Positions 7,019-14,403 of a DNA stretch of 21,009 nucleotides are shown here, one piece after another; position 1 is the stretch's first letter; each line of letters opens with the position of its first letter. The notes below the pieces were generated by a model, which saw nothing but the letters and a program-made list of their open reading frames with translations, searched no databases and was not told the DNA's origin. The position numbers and the translations under genes were made by a program. This stretch comes from an uncultured Collinsella sp. (GTDB lineage: Bacteria > Actinomycetota > Coriobacteriia > Coriobacteriales > Coriobacteriaceae). The DNA lies in assembly GCA_900551305.1 (NCBI GenBank), contig URVK01000004.1, positions 1 through 21,009 of the forward strand, read 5' to 3'.

Positions 7019-8555
7019 ATGGCGCACGAGCAGCACACCTATATCTGCATCGACCTCAAGACGTTTTATGCCAGCGTCGAGTGCGTCGACCGTGGGCTCG
7101 ATCCGCTCACCACCAACCTGGTCGTTGCCGACGAATCGCGCGGACGCACGACCATCTGCCTCGCTATCACGCAGGCCATGAAGGACTTAGGTATTCACAA
7201 CCGCTGCCGTCTGTTCGAGATTCCCGACGGCATCGACTGCATCAAAGCAGTGCCGCGCATGCAGCACTACATGGAGGTGTCGGCGCAAATCTACGGCATC
7301 TATCTGGAATACGTCAGCCCCCAGGACGTGCACGTCTACTCAATTGACGAGTGCTTTATCGACGTGACACCCTATCTGGACCTCTATCACACCGATGCGG
7401 AAGGCTTCGCCTGCATGTTGCGCGACGAGGTCCTGGCGCGCACCGGCATCACGGCGACGGTCGGCATCGGCCCCAACCTATTCCAGGCCAAGGTTGCACT
7501 CGATATCACCGCCAAGCACCATGTAGTGACGCAATTTCCCCCCCAGGCACGCCCCCAGCCGCATCGGCATACTCGACGATGAGACCTTTCGCAAGGAAAT
7601 CTGGCCCCATCGTCCCATCACCGATATCTGGGGCATCGGCCCCGGCGTGGCAGCACGACTCGAAAAATACGGCGTCTACGATCTGATGGGCGTCGCGGCG
7701 CTCGACGAAAACCTGCTTTACGACGAGCTCGGCGTCAATGCCGAGTATCTCATCGACCACGCCTTCGGACGCGAGCCGACAACCATCGCCGATATCCAAG
7801 CCTATCGCCCGCAAGCAACTTCGACCACCACAGGACAGGTGCTCTCGAAGGGCTATGCCTACGAGCAGGCCTACACCGTCTTGCGCGAGATGGTCGACAA
7901 CGCCGTGTTGGACTTGATCGATAAGCACGTGGTCTGCGACAGCATCTCGCTCTTTGTGGGCTACGCGAGCGAGCGCGCCGACATACGCAGGCTTGATGCC
8001 AGCGGTACTGCACAATATGTGGACGGATGCGGACACCTGCGCTCGAGTACGTCGAGCATCGAACCCACCGCAACCGCCGGCCCCGAGCTCGCGCCCCGTG
8101 CTCCCAAGCCCGTCCAGCGCGATGACGAACGGCGCCGCCTGGTGCGCGAAGCGCAGGCAATCGATGGCATCTTTGTGGGAGAGCATGGTGGCAAACCGCG
8201 TGGTGGCTATGCCGCGCTCTTTGCGCACTCCAACGCCTCGCGCAAGCTGCCCGAGCGTACCAATTCGTTTAAGAAGATCATGGGCTATTTCGATGAGCTC
8301 TGGGCGCAGACTGTCGATCCCAAACGACCGGTCAAGCGCATCAACCTGGGCTTTAGCAATCTTGTGCCCGAGGAATTTGCCACCATCGATCTGTTCAGCG
8401 ATATCGAGGCCGATGAGCGCGAGCGCGACCTGGCGCGCGCCGTCCTGGCCGTGAAAGGCAAGTACGGCAAGAACGCGCTCGTCAAGGGATTAAGCTTTAC
8501 CGCCGGCGCCACCGCGCGCGAGCGCAACGATCAAGTTGGAGGACACCGTGCCTAA
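7019..8555 (+). pseudogene. Y-family DNA polymerase (ImpB/UmuC type), frameshifted at a C7 run
   Basis: A lesion-bypass DNA polymerase of the UmuC/DinB superfamily, related to the Gram-positive UvrX/YqjW group. The N-terminal part (7019-7582) has ICIDLKTFYASVE with metal ligand Asp12, the RTTICLAITQAMKDLGI finger segment and YSIDECFIDVT with catalytic Asp110/Glu111. The C-terminal part, in another frame, resumes with RIGILDDETFRKEIWPHRP and ITDIWGIGPGVAARLEKYG (helix-hairpin-helix) and runs to 8555. Removing one C from the seven at 7538-7544 rejoins both halves into about 511 residues. ATG 7019 follows GGAAGGG at 5-nt spacing. An SOS box lies upstream and a YolD-like gene overlaps the end by 8 nt. 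It could be a pseudogene, a phase-variable gene, a +1 frameshift site (CCC-C) or a homopolymer sequencing error. Apart from this shift it looks well conserved. Confidence 0.82.
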
Positions 8556-8973
8556 ACCCAAACAACAGCCCATGCGCCCGCCGACCGCCTTCGAGCGCCT
8601 GGCGGACCCCGAGGGCAGACGCCGCGCAGCCGACCCCAACCTCACTGCCAACGGTGCCGTGCGCGCCAACCGCGCCGCACAGTTTATGCCCTTTGCCGCC
8701 CTCACGGGATACTACGAACTCGTGCGCAAGCAGGAAATCACCGTCGAGCAAAAACGTGAGCTCACGGAAGAAAAAGCCCTCGAGCTTTCGCAAAAGCTCG
8801 AGGGTCTCAAACGCGGCGACTTGGTGCGCGTCACCTATTACGATACGTACGGCTATCGTAGCCGCACGGGCATTCTCGACGAAGCGTTACCCGCATTCAA
8901 GCTGCTCAAACTCAGGGATATCGCCATCAACTTCGACGATATCCAGGACATTGAGCTACGCGGACGAGCCTAG
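8548..8973 (+). CDS. YolD-like protein, partner of the Y-family polymerase
   Basis: A 141-residue protein with the YolD-family core RANRAAQFMPFAALTGYYELVRKQE (about residues 39-63), followed by a charged helix and a beta-rich tail (GDLVRVTYYDTYGYRSRTGILDEA). YolD-like proteins are typically encoded next to UvrX/YqjW-type polymerases and are thought to act with them in translesion synthesis or its control; the exact role is not settled. The GTG at 8548 was chosen because GGAGG lies 5 nt before it; the in-frame TTG at 8536 lies upstream of that site. The start overlaps the polymerase stop by 8 nt, indicating coupling and shared SOS control. Its TAG stop is interlocked with the stop of the convergent surface-protein gene. 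Confidence 0.8.
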   Translation: MPKPKQQPMRPPTAFERLADPEGRRRAADPNLTANGAVRANRAAQFMPFAALTGYYELVRKQEITVEQKRELTEEKALELSQKLEGLKRGDLVRVTYYDTYGYRSRTGILDEALPAFKLLKLRDIAINFDDIQDIELRGRA

Positions 8974-11522
8974 CGACGAGAACGCTTGCGCAAGACGAGA
9001 GCAATGCCAAGCACTGCGGCAGCTGCAACCAGCAATCCCAAGACCAGCGTGAGGGTCGAGTCGCCAGCGCGAGGCAGCGAGCCGTCCTTCGGAGTCTTCT
9101 TAGCGGTCGTCGTGACGGTGGTCGTGGTGCTGCTCGACTGGTCGTTGCCACCCGTCTGGCTGCCGCCAGGCTGATCGCCGCCACCCGGCTGCGAAGGATC
9201 GGTGGGTTCCGTCGGATCCGGAGTACCGGGATCAACCGGATTCTCCGAATTCTCCTTGCGCTGGATCCAGACCTGGCAACCATAGAACGGGTTGGCGGTA
9301 CCAAGGCACAGACCCTGGTTGGTCACCGCAAAGGTGCGCAGACCATGGTTATACGGATCGTTAAAGCCATTGGTCGTCAGCGTCGTAAAGTTCACGCCGT
9401 CCTCGGTCACATACATATCAAAGCCGCGCTCGGCATCGCGCAGGTAACACATGCACGTAAGGACACTCTGCAACTTCTTGAGGTTCTCCTCGCTCAGCAG
9501 CTTATCGAGCGCATCCTGAATATCGCTCGGCAGCTCGGTGCCATAGGCATCCTCGTACTGCTGCTTAAGGCTCTCATAGCTATCGAGCATGTCCTGATAC
9601 TGGTCGGCAAAGGACTTGAAGTACGCGATCTCGCCATCGATCTTCTGGACATAAGCGGCGTCGTCCTCAAAGTCCTGGGACATCGTCGCGGCCTGATCGC
9701 AAAGACCGCCCGCGGCATCCTCCAGCGCATCGCTCAGATCGCCAAAGCCCTTAGCAACCTCGGTCTTCTCGTCATCGACATCGACGGCCTTGTTTGAATC
9801 ATCAACCTCAGCAGCTTCGTTCGAATCATCGACCTCGACGGCCTCGTTTGAATCATCGTCCGCAAGCGTGTTCACGGGAACGATGGGGTCGTCAGGCGAT
9901 TTCTTGTCGAGCAGGTGATCGAGCAGGTCCCTAAGGCGCTGAACCTGAGAGTCCCACTCCTCGGGCGTCATATCGATAATGTCGCCATTGGAGAACTGGC
10001 CGATCGGCTCAAGCAGGCTCGCGGTATCAAAGGTACCGATATACAGTTTGCCGTCGAACTTCTGCATGCGCCAAATGTACTGGTTCTCGTTTCGGCCAAA
10101 GCCCGAAGTCAGGCCGGAAATACCGCCCTCGGGGAACATGTCGGTGCGATCGCCAACGACGAGCTCCATGTTCTCGTCCTTGTCCATGCGATAGATGTTA
10201 ACCGACTGCCCAAGATTGGCATTCACAAACGAGCAGTCAACGCCACCCATGCTGCCCTTGCCGCCCTCTTCGGTGTTGGATTTGTTGAACAGGATGCGCT
10301 CGAGGGCAATCTCCTCGTCGTTGTATTCACCGATATAGAGGTAGTCGTTGTAGACGATGAGGTTGGCAGCGCCAGAACGGGTACGGGCAGGATCGATGCC
10401 AAAGCAGTACTTTGCACCGTCCGTCTTCTGATCGCCGACAATGGGAGTCCACGAATAGCTGCCGTCGGCATTCTTGTCGCCACGGACCATGGCAAACGAC
10501 TGCATGGAATTATCATCGGGAGCGTTCTCGGGCGTACCGGTGCAGATGGTCGCATAGAGATGGCCATTGTACGAGACCATATCCCAAATGGCGCCGCCGT
10601 AGATGCTGTCCTGATAGCGAATCGCCGGATAGCCAAACAGCGTCTCCGAGTTGGCAATCTCGGTGAAGCTGTCCTGGCCCTTCGAGGGGTCAGACGACGT
10701 CAGGATTGTCGACACAAAATTACCGTTCGCGTCTTTACCCACATTACTGATGACGAGCTGGCCATCATGGACGCACATGCCGCGGATACCGGTAGAAATG
10801 CCCTGCTTGTAGGCAGCACCGTAATCCTGCATGCTCGAAAGGCCCTGATAGACAACTTTGTACTCATCCGTCTTAGGATCGATCTCGTATACAGCAGGCA
10901 GGCCGCCTTTGCCGTCATTGGTCCTGACGCTGCCGCAGAAATAGAGCTTACCCTTATAGCTCACGGCATTGCGGAACAAAGGAGCGACGCCGTTGAGCGA
11001 TTCAGAGAGTAGCAGCTTGGTCTCACCGGTCTTGGTATTGATCTTGACCAAGATGCCGCCGCTGTCCTTGTCGGCCGTGCCGTCCTCCTTCTGCTGTCCA
11101 TAGAAGAAGGTACCGTTAAACATGGCCTCCAGCGTCAGGCGCATGGTTTCGACATCAAAGGAATCGCCCAGCGTGCTGTTCATGAGCGTCAGCGTGTTGC
11201 CCATCGCCGCATAGCAGGTGCCCACATAAAGCCAGTCACCATAGCTCGCAGCCGCTCAAGTGTAGCTCTGGCCGCGATCGCCTTCGTTGTTGGCCGTATT
11301 ACCATCGGCGCCCGGAACGGCAACGGCACCGTTACCCTGGTAGTCGACGATGCCATCCGGCTGCGACGTTCCTACCGTAGGATGCGAGAGCTTCTCAAAG
11401 GAATACCCATTTCCCGCATTGTAGGTAACGGCACCCGATGCGTCTTCGGCGTGCGCCGGCAGCGGCGATACCAAGATAGCGGCAAGCGCTGCCACCAAGC
11501 CAAGTGTTCCCACTCGTCTCAT
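8970..11522 (-). pseudogene. Large secreted, cell-wall-anchored beta-propeller protein split by one in-frame TGA
   Basis: Together about 850 codons. The N-terminus has a signal peptide (MRRVGTLGLVAALAAILVSP then AHAED). Many blade-like repeats of the form YNGxLYxGT follow (for example YKGKLYFCG, YNGHLYATI, YNDYLYIGE, FDGKLYIGT). Next come three 9-residue acidic repeats, a long helical segment, one more propeller-like stretch (GLRTFAVTNQGLCLGTANPF), a Pro/Thr/Gly-rich wall-spanning region, and LPRAGD, a hydrophobic helix and RKRSRR, like a sortase signal. The reading frame is broken by a single TGA at 11256-11258. Codons on both sides are in frame and continue the same repeat, so a TGG-to-TGA change is likely. 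The ATG at 11522 follows GGGGAGG; the downstream ORF's first ATG (11225) has no ribosome binding site. Ligand unknown; probably host- or glycan-facing. Confidence 0.75.
9777..9857 (-). repeat. Three 27-nt tandem repeats encoding acidic 9-residue units
   Basis: Units of 27 nt at 9831-9857, 9804-9830 and 9777-9803 encode DDSNEAVEV, DDSNEAAEV and DDSNKAVDV, followed by a partial fourth unit. The units join the propeller to the helical segment of the surface protein. Such in-frame repeats can change copy number by slippage without breaking the frame. Confidence 0.85.
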
Positions 11523-11605
11523 AAGGTTATAGCCTCCCCTGTCCTAAAGCCCAGTTTTAGCATTCTTCATTTCTGTCCACGGTTAATTGCAATCTGAGCA
11601 CAGCA

Positions 11606-11634
11606 ATAATCAGTGTATAAATATACACCTGTAA
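11606..11634 (-). promoter_or_regulatory. Promoter with embedded operator for the surface-protein gene
   Basis: On the minus strand TTACAG (11634-11629) and GATTAT (11611-11606) are spaced by exactly 17 nt. The spacer is filled by the perfect 16-bp palindrome GTGTATAAATATACAC (7-bp arms, 11613-11628). A palindrome between -35 and -10 is a classic repressor site. The promoter lies about 85-110 nt upstream of the ATG. The regulator is unknown. Confidence 0.5.
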
Positions 11635-11793
11635 TTTTTTGGACGGGTTCATAGATGCTCGATTGGTAGCGAATTCCGCGAAACCGTCACCAAACTCCAC
11701 TTTTGCCGCATCTAAAGGTTATTTTTGCGCAAATTTTTGGATGCCGATAGTCACAATGGGCAGGAGGCTGGTACCCACCGGAGAGGGCAACGC

Positions 11794-12177
11794 CTACATT
11801 TTCATAACGTAATAGCCCGCACCCCTCACTGCCGTCTCGAGTGTGTCGCGATCAACCGGGCGCTTCGAGCGCACGCGTGCCGTGTGGTCCGCGTACGTTA
11901 CCGTAGCCCACACGCCATCAAGCGCATTGAGGGCATTCGTCACATTCCGGGCGCAGCCGTCGCAACTCATGCCGCCGATAAGGAGTTCCTCACGATAGGG
12001 GTAGTGGGACTCGTCGGTGTCTGCCACCACAACCTTTTTGGCCTTCTTGCCGCTCGCACCATCGCTGCAGCAACTCTTCCCGTGTGTCGAAGCGGCAATG
12101 CGACGCAGTCCAAAAAACATGCCGACGGCAATGACGGTCAGCACGATGAGATTCGCAGGGTTGAGCAAGTCACTCAT
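11794..12177 (-). CDS. Membrane-anchored HMA (heavy-metal-associated) domain protein
   Basis: A 127-residue protein. Residues 8-25 form one transmembrane helix (ANLIVLTVIAVGMFFGL). A short basic linker with a Cys pair follows (KSCCSDG, about 35-40), then a ferredoxin-like HMA domain from about 62 to the end with the metal-binding GMSCDGC motif (Cys72 and Cys75). HMA domains carry Cu(I) or similar soft metals between proteins; a CsoR-like operator upstream argues for copper. The N-terminal part resembles small FeoB-associated Cys-rich membrane proteins, so this may be a fusion of that helix with an HMA domain. The ATG at 12177 was chosen over one 21 nt upstream because AAGGGG lies 6 nt before it. 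No P-type ATPase or transporter gene is adjacent. Confidence 0.8.
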   Translation of the reverse strand: MSDLLNPANLIVLTVIAVGMFFGLRRIAASTHGKSCCSDGASGKKAKKVVVADTDESHYPYREELLIGGMSCDGCARNVTNALNALDGVWATVTYADHTARVRSKRPVDRDTLETAVRGAGYYVMKM

Positions 12178-12204
12178 GCGTTCCCCTTTCAGTAGCACTA
12201 TCTA

Positions 12205-12223
12205 GATACCCCCATGGGGTGTC
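12205..12223. promoter_or_regulatory. CsoR-type (copper-responsive) operator
   Basis: GATACCCCCATGGGGTGTC is a near-palindrome (CCCCA/TGGGG core with ATA and TGT edges). It resembles the ATACCC...GGGTAT pattern bound by CsoR-family repressors. It lies 28 nt upstream of the HMA-protein start, just downstream of a possible -10 (TTAAGA, 12233-12228) and a -35 (TTGACC, 12258-12253) with a long spacer. Copper as the signal is inferred from the site type and the gene product. Confidence 0.55.
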
Positions 12224-12284
12224 CCCATCTTAACCCAAAATCATGTCCGTTCGGTCAATTAGTTTTCCTCTTCAAACTTTTTTG

Positions 12285-12312
12285 TTGACCATGGCTTACT
12301 TTCGTGTATAAG
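12285..12312 (+). promoter_or_regulatory. Promoter of the DUF3793-flavodoxin operon
   Basis: TTGACC (12285-12290), a 16-nt spacer and TATAAG (12307-12312) form a good sigma-70 type promoter, about 40 nt before the GTG start at 12351. Confidence 0.65.
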
Positions 12313-12330
12313 TTTTCCTAGGCTAACAGT
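12311..12330. promoter_or_regulatory. Possible DtxR/IdeR-like half-site at the DUF3793 promoter
   Basis: TAGGCTAAC (12319-12327) equals the right central part of the IdeR/DtxR consensus TTAGGTTAGSCTAACCTAA. The left half matches poorly. It would lie right over the transcription start. Flavodoxins are often induced by iron shortage, so an iron-responsive site would make sense, but the match is partial. Confidence 0.3.
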
Positions 12331-12350
12331 TTAGATCCGTAAGGAGCGAC

Positions 12351-13055
12351 GTGACTCGAACCATAGACATCCCAACGTTTCAGGCAGCAGTCGTGCGCAA
12401 CTGCTCCCCCACGCTCGCGGGCATCAAGCCGGCATCGCTCTTTACCTATCCAGGCACCTACGCCCACGGGGACGGCTCGACCGCAACAGAAACCATCGCA
12501 GAACGCCGAGCACGCCTGCTCAACGTTATCGCCCAGTGCAACCGCGAGCTTGACCCGCTTGGCATCCACCTGAGTGTTTTGGTCTGGCGGCCCTGCGGAG
12601 CGCTCGTGTACGTGTACCGAGCCAAAAGCCTCACCACCTATTTCGCGGACCCTTGCGCCAAAACGGCGCTCGCCTCGGAAGGCTACGACACGAGAGACCT
12701 TTCGACATGCCTTGTGCATTTGGCATCACGCATCACGCTCGCGAGTAATAACGTCGCGGAATGCGCCTGTAGCCAGACTCGATGCGCACTACCCCAGCAA
12801 GCTAGCTGCAGCAACGACTGCACCTGCGAGTTTCCGCACGAAATAGGCTACTTCCTAGGATATCCCTACGACGACGTGCACGAGTTTATCGTCCAGCGCG
12901 GCGAGAACTATAAGGTCTTTGGGGCCTGGAAGGTCTACGCAAATGTCGAGCAGGCACTTGCGACGTTTGATGCCTACCGCGCCTGCACCCAATACTTCAC
13001 CTTTGTCTATCAGCAGGGCTACAGCTTGGCGCAACTTGCCCAGGCAACCCGATAG
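12351..13055 (+). CDS. DUF3793 family protein with a Cys-rich insertion
   Basis: A 234-residue cytosolic protein. The C-terminal FPHEIGYFLGYPYDDVHEFI segment and the GENYKVFGAWKVYANVEQA segment are the recognisable core of DUF3793, a family of unknown function in anaerobes, often beside flavodoxin genes. Just before that core it carries six cysteines in 22 residues (138, 140, 145, 153, 157, 159). These could bind a metal or an Fe-S cluster; I do not recall them as a general family feature. The GTG at 12351 follows AAGGAG closely. The flavodoxin gene begins 47 nt downstream on the same strand, and a good promoter lies upstream. A redox role with flavodoxin is inferred from context only. Confidence 0.78.
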   Translation: MTRTIDIPTFQAAVVRNCSPTLAGIKPASLFTYPGTYAHGDGSTATETIAERRARLLNVIAQCNRELDPLGIHLSVLVWRPCGALVYVYRAKSLTTYFADPCAKTALASEGYDTRDLSTCLVHLASRITLASNNVAECACSQTRCALPQQASCSNDCTCEFPHEIGYFLGYPYDDVHEFIVQRGENYKVFGAWKVYANVEQALATFDAYRACTQYFTFVYQQGYSLAQLAQATR

Positions 13056-13101
13056 AACATAGAAGCCGTGGCAACCTGCCGCACAACTGAAAGGACTCAA
13101 C

Positions 13102-13521
13102 ATGAGCAAGATCGCCGTCGTCTACTGGAGCGGCACGGGCAACACCGAGGCCATGGCAAACCTCGTTGCCGAAGGTGCAACCGATGCCGGCGCCGAGGCA
13201 GAGGTCATCTCCTGCGCCGACTTCTCCGCAGACAAGGCCGCTGGCTATGACGCTATCGCCTTCGGCTGCCCCGCCATGGGTTCCGAGGAGCTTGAATATG
13301 ATGAGTTCCAGCCCATGTGGGATGAGGTCAAGGAGACCCTCGGCGACAAGAAGGTCGTCCTCTTTGGCTCTTATTCGTGGGCCGAGGGCGAATGGATGGA
13401 CAACTGGAAGGCGGACGCCGACGAGGAGGGCGTCAACGTCGTCGATTCCGTCATCTGCTACGACGCCCCCGATGATGAGAGCGAAGCGGCCTGCCGCGCC
13501 CTTGGAGCCGAGCTCGCCTAG
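13102..13521 (+). CDS. Short-chain flavodoxin
   Basis: A 139-residue FMN-binding electron carrier of the cytosol. The phosphate-binding loop WSGTGNTEAMA (about 9-19) is near the N-terminus. The second FMN loop FGCPAMGSEELEYDEF (about 54-69) and the third loop FGSYSWAEGEWMDNW (about 92-106) follow, all as in clostridial-type flavodoxins. The protein is strongly acidic, as expected for a redox partner. It can stand in for ferredoxin, especially when iron is scarce. AAAGGA precedes the ATG. It is second in an operon with the DUF3793 gene, and transcription ends at the strong hairpin at 13579-13613. Confidence 0.93.
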   Translation: MSKIAVVYWSGTGNTEAMANLVAEGATDAGAEAEVISCADFSADKAAGYDAIAFGCPAMGSEELEYDEFQPMWDEVKETLGDKKVVLFGSYSWAEGEWMDNWKADADEEGVNVVDSVICYDAPDDESEAACRALGAELA

Positions 13522-13578
13522 CGGCAATGAGCTCCGCCCGCAACGCGCATTGCAACAAAACACATTCGCGTCCCAACA

Positions 13579-13613
13579 AAAACGGGAGCCGGATCACATC
13601 CGGCTCCCGTTTT
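13579..13613. terminator. Strong bidirectional intrinsic terminator
   Basis: AAAACGGGAGCCGGAT (13579-13594), loop CAC, and ATCCGGCTCCCGTTTT (13598-13613) are perfect 16-bp arms flanked by A- and T-runs. It serves the flavodoxin operon rightward and the ABC importer operon (stop at 13639) leftward. Confidence 0.92.
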
Positions 13614-13638
13614 CTGCTATGTCAGTCATATAAAGCGG

Positions 13639-14391
13639 CTACGAGATATTGCCCAAGAACGCCTTGGTGCGCTCGCTCTTGGGGTGGTCGAAGACCTCGC
13701 TCGGCGTACCCTCTTCCACAATGACGCCGCCGTCCATAAAGACGACGCGGTCGGCGACGTCGCGGGCAAAGCCCATCTCGTGCGTCACGACGATCATGGT
13801 CATGCCATCGCGTGCCAGGTCGCGCATGACACCCAGAACGTCGCGAACCAGCTCGGGATCGAGCGCCGACGTGGCCTCGTCAAAGAGCATAACGTGAGGG
13901 TTCATCGACAGGGCGCGGGCGATGGCAACGCGCTGCTGCTGGCCGCCCGAGAGCTGGCTCGGCATAAAGTCGATACGCTCGGCAAGACCGACCTTGGTCA
14001 GCTCCTCGACGGCGATCTTCTCGGCCTCTTCCTTGCTGCGCTTGAGCACCTTTTGCTGCGCAAGCATGACGTTCTTTTTGACCGACAGGTGCGGGAACAG
14101 GTTGAACTGCTGAAACACCATGCCCAAGTGCGTACGCACCTTATTGAGGTCAACGCCCTTGGCGCACACATCCACGCCCTCGACGACAATCGAACCACTC
14201 GTAGGATGCTCCAGACGATTGATGCAGCGAAGCATCGTCGACTTGCCCGAGCCCGAAGGACCCAGAACTACGACGACCTCGCCCCTATGCACATCCAGAT
14301 CGATATCGCGCAGGACCACGTTATCGCCAAAGGCCTTCTGGAGGTTCTTGATGCTGACGACGACCTCGTTCGAGTTATTGGTTTCGCTCAT
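13639..14391 (-). CDS. Polar amino-acid ABC transporter, ATP-binding protein (GlnQ/HisP type)
   Basis: A 250-residue ATPase that powers amino-acid import. It has Walker [10 protein letters not shown] (44-52), Q-loop [12 protein letters not shown], signature LSGGQQQR, Walker [15 protein letters not shown] and switch His in VVTHEM. All catalytic elements are intact. These features and the SBP_bac_3-type binding protein upstream place it in the polar amino-acid (PAAT) family; the exact substrate cannot be read from the sequence. It starts 12 nt after the permease stop, with GGAGG before the ATG at 14391, and is the last gene of the operon. The bidirectional terminator follows. Confidence 0.95.
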   Translation of the reverse strand: MSETNNSNEVVVSIKNLQKAFGDNVVLRDIDLDVHRGEVVVVLGPSGSGKSTMLRCINRLEHPTSGSIVVEGVDVCAKGVDLNKVRTHLGMVFQQFNLFPHLSVKKNVMLAQQKVLKRSKEEAEKIAVEELTKVGLAERIDFMPSQLSGGQQQRVAIARALSMNPHVMLFDEATSALDPELVRDVLGVMRDLARDGMTMIVVTHEMGFARDVADRVVFMDGGVIVEEGTPSEVFDHPKSERTKAFLGNIS

Positions 14392-14403
14392 GATAGGACC
14401 TCC

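Noticed and set aside
9915-11012. 365-codon plus-strand frame opposite the surface protein
   Set aside because: Shadow of the real minus-strand gene. No domain and no ribosome binding site context.
11256-11258. Selenocysteine at the TGA of the surface protein
   Set aside because: The context is a structural propeller repeat with no redox motif, and no clear SECIS-like hairpin was seen just downstream. A Trp-to-stop change is simpler.
11724-11733. Palindrome TTTGCGCAAA after the HMA gene
   Set aside because: Only a 10-bp palindrome in an AT-rich stretch, without a clear terminator layout or a match to a known operator.
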